From contig CAYPTY010000014.1 in the NCBI GenBank assembly GCA_964413935.1, positions 1 through 64,000 on the forward strand: a stretch of 64,000 nucleotides of DNA, written 5' to 3'. Position numbers and translations under genes: made by a program. Under the pieces are notes generated by a model. The model was not told where the DNA came from. It saw only the letters and a program-made list of their open reading frames with translations, and searched no databases. This document shows positions 36,268-44,254 of the stretch, in pieces (positions within the stretch are counted from its first letter, which is position 1; each line of letters starts with the position of its first letter). The DNA is from CAYPTY01 sp964413935 (GTDB lineage: Bacteria; Bacteroidota; Rhodothermia; Balneolales; Balneolaceae).

Positions 36268-36828
36268 ATGTTCCGGGTCACCGTTTTTATAGTCTCATTT
36301 CTACTTTTCGCCACCGCCTGCGGAAATCGGAAGCCTTCGAATCCACAGTATCCGGATAACGGTAATCGAAAGAGTCCCATCGCAATAGCATCTCTCAAAG
36401 AGGGCAGTACTTATATTAAAATTGTTTATGGCCAGCCCTATCGAAACGGACGTACAATTTTTGGAGACTGGGAGCCCTATGGTGATGTATGGCGTACCGG
36501 TGCTAACGAAGCAACCGAAATTACCATAACTGAACCCATTCTTATGGGCAATGATCAAATTGATCCTGGAACCTATTCCTTATTTACCATTCCGGAGAAA
36601 GAAGAGTGGACCATCATCCTGAATTATGAGTTGGGCTTATGGGGTGCTTTTGATTATAACCCGGATAAAGACTATAAACGCTTCAAAGTACCTGTAGTTG
36701 AGCTCGAACAACCCGTGGAAGTTTTCACCATTGAATTTGATGAAGTCGTGAATGAAGTCACAACCCTGCGAATGCAGTGGGACAGGGTGCGGGTAGAAAT
36801 CCCGGTACGGGTTTTCTCGGCAGATTAA
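36268..36828 (+). CDS. DUF2911 lipoprotein
   Basis: A 186-aa lipoprotein (lipobox ATAC, Cys18). It carries the DUF2911 signature of Bacteroidota: YGQPYRNGRTIFG, VWRTGANEATEI, and GTYSLFTIPEKEEWTIILN followed by a final beta-rich part. The function of the family is unknown; the fold is probably beta-sandwich. It lies 8 bases after the metalloprotease/barrel gene and is likely its operon partner. Convergent with the AtuA-like gene at 36836, with no obvious terminator in the 7-base gap. Confidence 0.88.
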   Translation: MFRVTVFIVSFLLFATACGNRKPSNPQYPDNGNRKSPIAIASLKEGSTYIKIVYGQPYRNGRTIFGDWEPYGDVWRTGANEATEITITEPILMGNDQIDPGTYSLFTIPEKEEWTIILNYELGLWGAFDYNPDKDYKRFKVPVVELEQPVEVFTIEFDEVVNEVTTLRMQWDRVRVEIPVRVFSAD

Positions 36829-36835
36829 AGCACGC

Positions 36836-37177
36836 TCAGTCCACCAGATTGAGCAGTTCATCCGGTACTTCAATATCCATGCGCAAAACCTGAGATGCAT
36901 GGGTTTTGCCCTGAGCATCCAGTTTGAGGGATACGGTTCCGCCTCCACCTAGGCTTTCGTTCAGGATAAAATTAAGGGCACCGATATTCGGGAGCTCATA
37001 TCGCTCAACCTCTCCCTTACACACATATTTCATGTGTTCTTTAACCTTCTCAGCGGTGAGTTCTTTCTGCAGAAACGGATAGATATCCGGATGACGTGCG
37101 ATAATTCCCACATTGGATCCGTTTCCTTTGTCTCCGCTTCTGCCGTGTGCGATCTTTAGTAATTTAACTACTGCCAT
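36836..37177 (-). CDS. AtuA C-terminal-domain-like small protein
   Basis: A 113-aa protein from the internal ATG at 37177, which has AGGA just upstream; the frame extends to an ATG at 37219. It matches only the C-terminal ferredoxin-like domain of AtuA/DUF1446 proteins, with the signature HGRSGDKGNGSNVGII near the N-terminus and LNESLGGGGT near residue 80. In acyclic-terpene utilisation and related pathways this domain is normally fused to a larger N-terminal domain; here that half is not adjacent. The 3-base gap (or overlap, from the longer start) to the SIMPL gene suggests co-transcription. Confidence 0.8.
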   Translation of the reverse strand: MAVVKLLKIAHGRSGDKGNGSNVGIIARHPDIYPFLQKELTAEKVKEHMKYVCKGEVERYELPNIGALNFILNESLGGGGTVSLKLDAQGKTHASQVLRMDIEVPDELLNLVD

Positions 37178-37222
37178 AAATTCCTGATGTTGTTGGGCCC
37201 TGAATATAAAAGATCTCATTCT

Positions 37223-37936
37223 TTAATCAGATAAATAATAGATCACAGTTGATACCACTCTCACGTTTTTGATATGCGGATTATTGGCATCCCGATCAGA
37301 AATACTGAATTGTCCCTGATAGGCCGTTTTAATTTTGCCCAGTTTACTGTCGGAGTCTTCTGCAAATTTCTGAGCAACCTTTCTGGCCTCAATGGTAGAT
37401 TGCTCAATCATTTCAGGTTTTATCTCATTTAGTCTGTTGAACAGATACTGCGTTCTGAGCTGATACTGGTCGCCGGTTAAAGCTACTCCGCTTTTTCCCA
37501 GTTCATCCAGATTCCCCATGATTTCACGGGTTTCGGATACTTTTTCGGAATAGATCGTGATCGTTTGATTGACGATGTAGCGAAAATCGGTAGGCTGTCC
37601 TCCCCCATACTGCTGTGCTTTTTTATCGGTCAGAAAAGGTGTTGAAAAGGAAAGTTCAGATTCCTGTATCCCTTTCTCCGTCAGAAAAGCCACTACTTTG
37701 TCCCGGCTATCACTCAGTTTTTTATACACCTGCTCCAGATCATTATCAGCAACCGTGTATTGGATAGGCCAGATCACGATGTCGGCCATATGCTCTTGCT
37801 CAGCCAGGCCTTTTACGGTAACTGTGCGGTCGTAGCTTTTAAAGTTATTTACTGCAGCATTTAATGAATAGCCCAGTACCGCCAGCCCAATAACAATACC
37901 CAGCGAAAGTAGCCTAAAATCTGATCCTTCATTCAT
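37223..37936 (-). CDS. SIMPL-domain (DUF541) membrane-anchored protein
   Basis: A 237-aa protein. One N-terminal membrane helix (about 7-27, LLSLGIVIGLAVLGYSL) is followed by a periplasmic SIMPL domain: RTVTVKGLAEQEHMADIVIW at the start, a central helical part and a beta-rich end. SIMPL proteins form oligomeric envelope assemblies; relatives include the interleukin-receptor-associated-kinase partner SIMPL and bacterial BP26/OMP28. Role in this organism unknown. It leads the transcript that includes the AtuA-like gene. Confidence 0.88.
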   Translation of the reverse strand: MNEGSDFRLLSLGIVIGLAVLGYSLNAAVNNFKSYDRTVTVKGLAEQEHMADIVIWPIQYTVADNDLEQVYKKLSDSRDKVVAFLTEKGIQESELSFSTPFLTDKKAQQYGGGQPTDFRYIVNQTITIYSEKVSETREIMGNLDELGKSGVALTGDQYQLRTQYLFNRLNEIKPEMIEQSTIEARKVAQKFAEDSDSKLGKIKTAYQGQFSISDRDANNPHIKNVRVVSTVIYYLSD

Positions 37937-37998
37937 ATTGACGAAATTTTTTGATGTTCACGTAGAATGTATAGAATATCGGTTAAAAATTGATCCCG

Positions 37999-38220
37999 AT
38001 GTATGACCAAAACTTTATGATTGAGCTGGTGCGTGCCCGCATGCCCTTCGGTAAATATGAAGGTCGTTATATAACAGACTTACCGATTCATTATCTGGAG
38101 TGGTTTGCCAAAGAGGGCTTTCCTAATGGAAAACTGGGGCAATTTATTTCCACGATGCATGAAGTAAAGCAGAACGGACTTACGGATATCCTGAAGCCTA
38201 TTATCAGGGACTACCGCTAA
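37999..38220 (+). CDS. DUF3820-family small protein
   Basis: A 73-aa protein from ATG 37999 (a TTG lies at 37990). It carries the conserved core MPFGKYEGRYITDLPIHYLEW followed by FPNGKLGQ, typical of DUF3820, a group described as putative quorum-sensing-regulated virulence factors though most members lack experimental support. Soluble, no export signal. Its last 17 bases overlap the end of the convergent purM gene. Confidence 0.85.
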   Translation: MYDQNFMIELVRARMPFGKYEGRYITDLPIHYLEWFAKEGFPNGKLGQFISTMHEVKQNGLTDILKPIIRDYR

Positions 38221-39217
38221 CCTTTCCAACTTCCACAATCTCTTCACCCAGTTCAGCAGCAGCTGCTTTTACTTTTTCAACGGCTTCCGGACTCACAACC
38301 ACAATCAATCCTATACCTAAATTAAAAGCGGACCTCATGTCCTCATCAGGCACGTTTCCTATTTCCTGAATAAGCTGGAAGATTTCGGGACGTCCCCAGC
38401 TATCCCACTGAATATCAAGCTTTAAGCCTTCTGGAAGAATCCTTTTGGTATTGCCAATGATACCTCCACCGGTGATGTGGGAATATCCTTTGACACCGTC
38501 TAAATCTTTCAAAGCTGAAATATGAGGAAGGTAGGATCGGTGCACTTTCAGCAACGCTTCACCAACGCTCATGCCCAGTCTGTCCACATGATCATGCACA
38601 TCATATTCTGAAAATAGTACTTTACGTGCCAGGGAATAGCCATTTGTGTGCAATCCGCTGCTTTTAAATCCAATCAGCACATCACCGGCTTTAATATCTT
38701 TACCTGTGATGATGTTGTTTTCGTCCACGATTCCCACAATAGTACCGGCCAGGTCAAATTCACCTTCGCTGTAAATATCCGGCATCTCTGCAGTTTCGCC
38801 TCCGATCAAAGCCACGCCATTTTCTTTGCAGGCTTTGGCAAACCCTTTGATGACTTCAACACCCACATGCTGCTGCAGTTTGCCCGTTGAAAAATAATCC
38901 AGGAAAAAAAGGGGTTGCGCTCCACAAACAGCGATGTCATTGATGCAATGATTGACCAGATCCTGACCCACGGTATCGTATTTCCCACTTTTAAAAGCTA
39001 CAATCAGCTTGGTACCAACCCCATCCACAGAACTTACAAAAACAGGGTTCTGGTATCCGCTGAAATCCGGTTTAAACAATCCTCCGAATCCACCAATATT
39101 GGATAGTACAGCAGATGAGTGTGTTTCCTTCACCATATCCTTGATGGAGTTTACCAGCTGTTCACCGGCCTCAATATCTACCCCGGCATCTTTGTATGTA
39201 AATTTTTTCTTTGTCAT
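38204..39217 (-). CDS. purM: Phosphoribosylformylglycinamidine cyclo-ligase (AIR synthase)
   Basis: A 337-aa enzyme of purine synthesis that closes the imidazole ring of FGAM to AIR using ATP. The N-terminus YKDAGVDIEAGEQLV is the family start, with AGxGTK-like SSVDGVGTKLIVAF (about 62-75), the substrate motif LIGGETAEMPDIY (about 137-149), and GLHTNGYSLAR (about 186-196). The ATG at 39217 has AAAGG upstream and gives the expected N-terminus; the frame also extends to 39250. It faces the 404-bp AT-rich gap that may be the replication origin. Its end overlaps the DUF3820 gene by 17 bases. Confidence 0.96.
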   Translation of the reverse strand: MTKKKFTYKDAGVDIEAGEQLVNSIKDMVKETHSSAVLSNIGGFGGLFKPDFSGYQNPVFVSSVDGVGTKLIVAFKSGKYDTVGQDLVNHCINDIAVCGAQPLFFLDYFSTGKLQQHVGVEVIKGFAKACKENGVALIGGETAEMPDIYSEGEFDLAGTIVGIVDENNIITGKDIKAGDVLIGFKSSGLHTNGYSLARKVLFSEYDVHDHVDRLGMSVGEALLKVHRSYLPHISALKDLDGVKGYSHITGGGIIGNTKRILPEGLKLDIQWDSWGRPEIFQLIQEIGNVPDEDMRSAFNLGIGLIVVVSPEAVEKVKAAAAELGEEIVEVGKVSGSP

Positions 39218-39250
39218 CCTTTCACCTTTTGTGCTGAACAAATATAGCAT

Positions 39251-39654
39251 TCCTCCAAACTGAGCTGAAACCTTAATTCAACTTCTTTTCCACAGGTAAT
39301 CTTTTCTATTAGTATAAATTTTAAAATTTAGTAGTACATAGTAGAACACTATTGATATGTGAATAACCCTTAGATGCACAGTTGAAAAGAATACGGGTAG
39401 CAAATTGTGTATATCAGTGTTAATAAATCAGCATTATAAAACAATGCTTTAGGTTATTATTCCAAATTTAATCCACACCTTTACATAAGCTGTATATATA
39501 ATCCCTTAATATTGAGTTAACATTGAAAATCAAAAGCAAAACTTGTGAATTGGACTTTGGATTTGTTGGAGGCTGTGAACAGTTTTGGCACAACATCAGT
39601 TTTGCATAACATATCCACAGTTATTAACAGGGTAATCAACAGTGTTTAACTGAT
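39251..39654. other. Candidate chromosomal replication origin: AT-rich intergenic region with DnaA-box-like nonamers
   Basis: This is the only gene-free stretch longer than 300 bases in the window. It is strikingly AT-rich and lies between divergent purM and dtd. DnaA-box matches: TTATTCACA exact on the minus strand at 39358-39366; single-mismatch TTTTCCACA at 39286-39294, TAATCCACA at 39469-39477 and ATATCCACA at 39611-39619. Weaker two-mismatch copies lie at 39544-39552 and 39574-39582. AT-only patches around 39310-39330 and 39490-39500 could serve as an unwinding element. parS sites and gyrBA lie about 19-25 kb to the right. It must also contain the two divergent promoters. Confidence 0.5.
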
Positions 39655-40095
39655 ATGAAAGCAGTGATTCAGCGCGTGAGTGAAGCCAAGGTAACCGTTG
39701 GGGATGAAATTACCGGGGCTATTCAAAAGGGAATAGTTGTACTTCTGGGTGTTCATGAGGATGACAGCGAAGATGAAATGCGTTGGATCGCAGACAAACT
39801 GCTGAGGCTGCGCATCTTCCCGGATGAAGAGGGTAAGATGAATAAATCGATTATGGATGTTGAGGGCTCTATCCTCCTCATTTCCCAGTTTACTTTGTAT
39901 GGAGATCTGAAAAAAGGAACCCGACCTTCATTTGTAAAAGCTGCCGGTCCGGATAAAGCTGAAGATCTCTATGATAAAATGATTGATTATCTGCGAAATG
40001 AGGTAGATATACTTGTTGAGACGGGTTGTTTTGGGGCTAAAATGAAGGTAAAACTGGTTAATGACGGACCGGTAACCATCATCTTGGAGCGCTGA
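39655..40095 (+). CDS. dtd: D-aminoacyl-tRNA deacylase
   Basis: A 146-aa homodimeric editing enzyme that removes D-amino acids (and glycine from tRNA-Ala) from tRNAs. The N-terminus MKAVIQRVSEAKVTV is characteristic. The two active-site elements are SQFTLYGD (about 79-86) and the cross-subunit NDGPVTI near the C-terminus. Full length. The start lies directly after the putative origin region. The stop overlaps the start of the phosphoglyceromutase-like gene (TGATG), so translation is coupled. Confidence 0.96.
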   Translation: MKAVIQRVSEAKVTVGDEITGAIQKGIVVLLGVHEDDSEDEMRWIADKLLRLRIFPDEEGKMNKSIMDVEGSILLISQFTLYGDLKKGTRPSFVKAAGPDKAEDLYDKMIDYLRNEVDILVETGCFGAKMKVKLVNDGPVTIILER

Positions 40096-40991
40096 TGGCT
40101 TTTATCTTCATTTTTATTGATGGTGTAGGGATTGGTGAAGAAAAGCCAGCTAATCCGTTCTTTTCGAAAAGGTATGATTTTGTTGAAGAATTGACAGACG
40201 GATCCGGATTGCTTCAAAACAGACCTCATATTGAGAAAAAGAACCTTATATATAAAGGAATAGACGCTAATCTGGGAGTTGAAGGCTTGCCTCAGAGTGG
40301 TACCGGGCAGACTTCTTTGTTCACCGGTATAAACGCATCTGAAGTGATTGGAAAACATTTTGGACCCTTTCCTCATACCGGAAACAAGTCTTTACTCAAA
40401 AAGGATAGTATGTACCAGGATCTGCTTCAGAAAGGCTATAGCTGCCGATTTATGAATGCCTATCCACCTATATTCTTCAGGCATGCTGAGGCAAGGAATC
40501 GCTGGTCCTGCACTACATTAATGGCTCGTTCTGCAAATTTACCCATATACCGGGAAGAAGATATCCGAAAAGGAAAGGGGATCACGGCCGACATTATTCA
40601 AAAAGGATGGAAAGAGCATCTGGATATTGATATACCTGAAATAAGACCAGAAACAGCAGCCGAACGACTGTTAATGGAAGCTGAAGACTACGATTTCCTT
40701 TTCTATGAATATTATCTGACCGACAAGGCAGGGCACAGTAAAGACGCAGATAAAGCAGGACAGGTGCTTCAGGTACTGAATGCCTTTATCAAAGCGCTTC
40801 TTGACGGAATGCGCGAAGATGACACTCTGCTGATCAGCAGTGATCACGGAAATCTTGAAGACTTATCCGTTAAAACTCACACGCGGAACCCGGTACCCCT
40901 GTGGGTGAAGGGAAGAAATGCAGACTTATTTCGGGCGGTTCAGGATCTCACGGATGTAAAACCGAATATTTTAAAAGCAATGGAAGTCTGA
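40095..40991 (+). CDS. Alkaline-phosphatase-superfamily metalloenzyme (phosphoglyceromutase/phosphopentomutase-like)
   Basis: A 298-aa enzyme. The first metal-site Asp is in IFIDGVGIG (about 8-11), the nucleophile region is GLPQSGTGQTSLFTGINA (about 64-81), and late ligands are in KAGHSKDAD and LISSDHGNLEDLS. These are hallmarks of the iPGM/phosphopentomutase/alkaline-phosphatase fold, but the protein is far shorter than iPGM (about 510 aa) and lacks its second domain. It is therefore a stand-alone phosphatase/mutase of unknown substrate. Translationally coupled to dtd, and its stop abuts the convergent adk gene with no gap. Confidence 0.85.
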   Translation: MAFIFIFIDGVGIGEEKPANPFFSKRYDFVEELTDGSGLLQNRPHIEKKNLIYKGIDANLGVEGLPQSGTGQTSLFTGINASEVIGKHFGPFPHTGNKSLLKKDSMYQDLLQKGYSCRFMNAYPPIFFRHAEARNRWSCTTLMARSANLPIYREEDIRKGKGITADIIQKGWKEHLDIDIPEIRPETAAERLLMEAEDYDFLFYEYYLTDKAGHSKDADKAGQVLQVLNAFIKALLDGMREDDTLLISSDHGNLEDLSVKTHTRNPVPLWVKGRNADLFRAVQDLTDVKPNILKAMEV

Positions 40992-41549
40992 TCAGGAATC
41001 CAGCGCACTTGTTATGCGCTCAAAGATCTCTTCTATACTCCCGATTCCGTCAATTTCTTTTACCAGTCCCTTAGCTTCGTAATAACCCTGAACCGGCTTG
41101 GTTTCTTTGTGATATACTTCGAGCCGGGTTTTAATTTTCTCTTCGGTATCATCGGCCCGGCCTTCCCCTCTTGACATGATTCTTTTTACCAGCTCTTCTT
41201 CTGGTACAGACAGAACAACGAAGGCATCAATAGCAGAACCACGTCGTCGCATAATGTCAGCCAGCGCTTTTGCCTGATCTACTGTTCTGGGAAAACCATC
41301 CAGTATGAACCCTTTGTCAAAACGGTCGTTTTGCATGGCTTCATCTACCAGGGCAACCACAATCTCATCCGGTACCAGTTTGCCATCATCCAGAATGGAC
41401 TTCACCTTTACACCCAGCGGGGTCTCATTTTTTATGGCAGCGCGAAAGGCGTCGCCGGTTGAAAGGTGAGGTATTTTATAATGATTTTGAAGCAGTTTTG
41501 CCTGTGTGCCTTTGCCGGCACCGGGAGGTCCAAAAAGAATAAGGTTCAT
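40992..41549 (-). CDS. adk: Adenylate kinase
   Basis: A 185-aa enzyme interconverting ATP + AMP and 2 ADP. P-loop GPPGAGKGTQA is at 7-17, the AMP-binding STGDAFR at about 30-36 and LDGFPRT at about 83-89. A short lid carries RGEGRADDTEEKIKTRLEVY (about 127-146). It is the short-lid form with no zinc-binding cysteines. Start at ATG 41549. It follows rplS on the same strand but a terminator (41578-41606) separates them. Confidence 0.96.
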   Translation of the reverse strand: MNLILFGPPGAGKGTQAKLLQNHYKIPHLSTGDAFRAAIKNETPLGVKVKSILDDGKLVPDEIVVALVDEAMQNDRFDKGFILDGFPRTVDQAKALADIMRRRGSAIDAFVVLSVPEEELVKRIMSRGEGRADDTEEKIKTRLEVYHKETKPVQGYYEAKGLVKEIDGIGSIEEIFERITSALDS

Positions 41550-41577
41550 TCCTGATGAATATTTTGGTGAAGTTAAA

Positions 41578-41606
41578 TAAAAACCGGATGTATAAACTCA
41601 CCCGGT
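41578..41606 (-). terminator. Intrinsic terminator after rplS
   Basis: On the minus strand ACCGGGTG and CATCCGGT pair over eight positions (one G-T) with an 8-base AT loop (arms 41583-41590 and 41599-41606). Five T residues follow. It lies 14 bases past the rplS stop codon and upstream of adk, closing the rpsP-rimM-trmD-rplS unit. Confidence 0.8.
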
Positions 41607-41619
41607 CTTTTTAAGAAAG

Positions 41620-41967
41620 TTACTTGTTGTCTTTTTCCTGAATACGGGCTGCTTTACCGCGGCGACCTCTCAGGTAGAACAGTTTGGAACGTCTCACTTT
41701 ACCACGACGCTTCACTTCAATTTTGGCAATGAATGGAGAATAAAGCGGGAAAATACGCTCAACACCTACGTTACCTGACATCTTACGCACGGTAAAGGTT
41801 TTGTTCGCACCGCTTCCTCTTTCGGCAAGCACCACGCCCTGATATTGCTGAATACGTTCTTTCTCACCCTCACGTACCCGGTAGTGAACATTTATGGTAT
41901 CGCCTGGTGCGAATTCCGGAAGATCCTCTTTTACCTGGGTCTGCTCTATTAATTTTAGTTTATCCAT
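41620..41967 (-). CDS. rplS: 50S ribosomal protein L19
   Basis: A 115-aa ribosomal protein at the 30S-50S interface. The signature is complete: PGDTINVHYRVREGEKERIQ (about 21-40), QGVVLAERG, and FPLYSPFIAKIEVKRRGKVRR (about 73-93), ending with the KLFYLRGRRGKAARI motif. Last gene of the rpsP-rimM-trmD-rplS cluster, the classic order in bacteria, 30 bases after trmD, and followed by an intrinsic terminator. Confidence 0.98.
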   Translation of the reverse strand: MDKLKLIEQTQVKEDLPEFAPGDTINVHYRVREGEKERIQQYQGVVLAERGSGANKTFTVRKMSGNVGVERIFPLYSPFIAKIEVKRRGKVRRSKLFYLRGRRGKAARIQEKDNK

Positions 41968-41997
41968 GATTCTGTTGGTTAAATATCAATGCTGATA

Positions 41998-42711
41998 TTA
42001 TTCGGTTTCTTTTTCTTCGTCGTTAAATTTTTTCAGTAAATCCGGTCTTCGTTCTCGGGTCTTTTGAAGGGATTGTTCTCTTCTCCATTCCTCGATCTTT
42101 TTCTGGGCGCCGGAGCGTAAAATCTCCGGAACCTCAAGGTTATTGTAGTTTGATGGCCGCGTATACATGGGTGCATCCAGCAAGCCATCCTGAAATGAAT
42201 CGTTGAGTGCGCTTTCCGCATCTCCGATTACACCCGGTATTAATCGGGTAATGGCATCTGTAATGACCAATGCAGGCAACTCGCCTCCTGAAAGCACATA
42301 ATCACCCACTGAGATTTCCCGGGTTATGAGTGTATCTCTCACGCGCTGGTCGATTCCCTTGTAATGTCCGCAGAGTATAATCAGGTTTTTCTTCAGGCTG
42401 AGTTCATTGGCGCTCGACTGCTCAAAAACCTCCCCGTCGGGAGCTGTGTAAATAACCTCATCATAATTGCGTTCACTTTTCAGGTGTTCGATGCAGCTGA
42501 AAATAGGCTGAGGACTCAACACCATACCTGCACCGCCTCCGTAAGGATAATCATCTACTTTGAGATGCTTATTTTCGGTGAAATCCCGGAGATCATGAAC
42601 ATGGATTTCAACCAGCTCCTTTTCACGGGCCCTGCCCACAATACTGTGAGAGAGCGGCGATTCCAGCAGCATAGGCACAGCGGATATGATATCAATTCGG
42701 ATCTCAGCCAC
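41998..42711 (-). CDS. trmD: tRNA (guanine-N1-)-methyltransferase
   Basis: A 237-aa SPOUT methyltransferase that makes m1G37 in tRNAs reading CNN codons. The trefoil-knot SAM site is seen as LILCGHYKGIDQRV (about 111-124) and YVLSGGELPALVITDA (about 137-152), and PYGGGAGMVL lies at about 57-66. The start is GTG at 42711 inside the last codons of rimM (8-base overlap), consistent with coupling. The C-terminal tail is Lys/Glu-rich. Confidence 0.97.
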   Translation of the reverse strand: MAEIRIDIISAVPMLLESPLSHSIVGRAREKELVEIHVHDLRDFTENKHLKVDDYPYGGGAGMVLSPQPIFSCIEHLKSERNYDEVIYTAPDGEVFEQSSANELSLKKNLIILCGHYKGIDQRVRDTLITREISVGDYVLSGGELPALVITDAITRLIPGVIGDAESALNDSFQDGLLDAPMYTRPSNYNNLEVPEILRSGAQKKIEEWRREQSLQKTRERRPDLLKKFNDEEKETE

Positions 42712-43228
42712 GTAATCTTTCCAGATTTATGAAGGTAATGTGCTGATTCTCGTCATCAATACCGGTGACGAATTCATCCACAAAAGGAATCATCAATCCG
42801 CTTTCAGCCAGTTGTATGACCGGATGTGCTGCCGTATAAAAAACGTCAGCAACCCGATCGCTGAACTCATCATCCGCAGAATCGCTGACTGTGTAATTCA
42901 GCCATTCCGCTTCTTCCGGATCATTCAGCCAGGCTTCCGCTTCTGATTCGGGAATCAAAAGGGAGTAGCCTCTGAGGCTTTCTGCGCTGTTTCGGTCAAT
43001 AACCTTGTCAAAAAGAACAAAGAACGATGGATTTTCCGGCGATCCGGCTATTCGTACCTGATCGATGCGCATGGGCATCATCTCGCCGGCAGGACTCTTC
43101 AGATAAACCAGTGATAAATCACGGATCAGATCCGAATCCCCGCTGGTGAAATCCACTTTGATTTCACCTTTCAGGCCGTGGGATTTACCCAGCAGCCCGA
43201 TTTCAATAAAATGTGTGGTAGCACTCAT
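42704..43228 (-). CDS. rimM: Ribosome maturation factor RimM
   Basis: A 174-aa two-domain protein that assists 16S 3'-domain assembly through binding S19. The N-terminal barrel begins with GLLGKSHGLKGEIKVDF (about 12-28), followed by the helix containing AESLRGYSLLIPESEAE (about 83-99). The C-terminal PRC barrel contains FVDEFVTGIDDENQHI. Start ATG at 43228, 18 bases after rpsP. It overlaps trmD by 8 bases. Confidence 0.96.
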   Translation of the reverse strand: MSATTHFIEIGLLGKSHGLKGEIKVDFTSGDSDLIRDLSLVYLKSPAGEMMPMRIDQVRIAGSPENPSFFVLFDKVIDRNSAESLRGYSLLIPESEAEAWLNDPEEAEWLNYTVSDSADDEFSDRVADVFYTAAHPVIQLAESGLMIPFVDEFVTGIDDENQHITFINLERLRG

Positions 43229-43246
43229 GTGGCCACCGATCAGTGT

Positions 43247-44224
43247 TTACTGATTTTTGGATTCCCAGGCAGCAAGTACGGTTTTACGATCCTCGCTGTC
43301 AGTTACAAAGCCTTGAAGCTGCTCCAGATCAGTGTCACTGATATGGGTAATGGCCTCTTTGGCAGTCATATCGGTAGAAACAGGGCCATCAGTCGATTCC
43401 TCTTTAGCTGTAGTTTCCTCAGCCGGGGCCTCTTCTTCCACAACTGCCTCAGCTGCTTCTTCAGCCTTGGTTTCTGTTTCTGTTTCTGCTTCAGCTTCTG
43501 TTTCCGCAGGGGCTTCTTCTACTTCTTCTTTTACTGCCTCAGCCTCTTCTACAGTCTCAGCTTCACTTTCTTCATCTGTGGATGTTTCAGCTTCGCTTTC
43601 TGTTTCTTCGGCCGCTGTTTCTGTTTCAGCCGTCTCTGCTTCAGCGGTTGCCTCCTCTGCTGGAGCTTCTTCCGTTTTTTCTTCGGCAGCCGTTTCAGGA
43701 GTCGTTTCAGCAATTTCCTCGGCTACTTCTTCTTCGGCCACTACTTCATCTACTGCTTCTTCAACTTCAGCGCTGGCTTCTTCGGAAGCAAGTTCTTCAG
43801 CAGCCTCAGTAGATTTGGTTTTAACGGCTTCTTTATAGGATTTTTCTTCAGCAGCCAGAATATCTTTCATTTTATCTTTTTTGCTGAGTTCCTCTTCCTG
43901 TTTAGAAGCACGGTAAGCAGACCATTCATTCATGGCCGATTCAATTTCTTCTTCTGTTTTACCCCAGCGGATCAGGTGACGTTTGTAAAGTACCCCTTCG
44001 TCACGCAGAATATTGCGCACGGTGTCGGTTGGCTGAGCACCGGTATCCAGCCAGTACATGATGCGGTCTTCATTCAGTACCACTTCTTTGTGTTCGCTAA
44101 CGTTATCGTAACGGCCAACCTGCTCGATGATGCGTCCATCTCGTTTGGCGCGGCTGTCCGCAACTACGATGTGATAATAAGGACGTCGGATTCGCCCTTT
44201 TCTTTGTAGTCTTAGTTTAATCAA
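43247..44224 (-). CDS. rpsP: 30S ribosomal protein S16 with a very long acidic C-terminal extension
   Basis: A 325-aa protein whose first 85 residues are a normal S16 (KLRLQRKGRIRRPYYHIVVA, DGRIIEQVGRYD). A helical extension (about 86-130) follows, then about 155 residues of Glu/Ala/Thr low-complexity repeat (DNA 43370-43834). A compact 40-residue C-terminal segment (about 286-325, AITHISDTDLEQLQGF) does not look low-complexity. Typical S16 is 80-90 aa. The start is TTG at 44224 with AGGAG upstream; no nearby ATG fits. First gene of the ribosomal unit. The extension is in frame and followed directly by rimM, so it is not a frameshift artefact. Confidence 0.93.
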   Translation of the reverse strand: MIKLRLQRKGRIRRPYYHIVVADSRAKRDGRIIEQVGRYDNVSEHKEVVLNEDRIMYWLDTGAQPTDTVRNILRDEGVLYKRHLIRWGKTEEEIESAMNEWSAYRASKQEEELSKKDKMKDILAAEEKSYKEAVKTKSTEAAEELASEEASAEVEEAVDEVVAEEEVAEEIAETTPETAAEEKTEEAPAEEATAEAETAETETAAEETESEAETSTDEESEAETVEEAEAVKEEVEEAPAETEAEAETETETKAEEAAEAVVEEEAPAEETTAKEESTDGPVSTDMTAKEAITHISDTDLEQLQGFVTDSEDRKTVLAAWESKNQ

Positions 44225-44254
44225 TGATGATCTCCTGTGTGTTTGTACTTTATT

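Noticed and set aside
43178..44209. 343-codon Phe/Ser-rich plus-strand frame, and a Ser/Ala-rich one at 43332-43838
   Set aside because: Both are antisense readings of the acidic Glu/Ala repeats of rpsP; the low-complexity composition explains the lack of stops.
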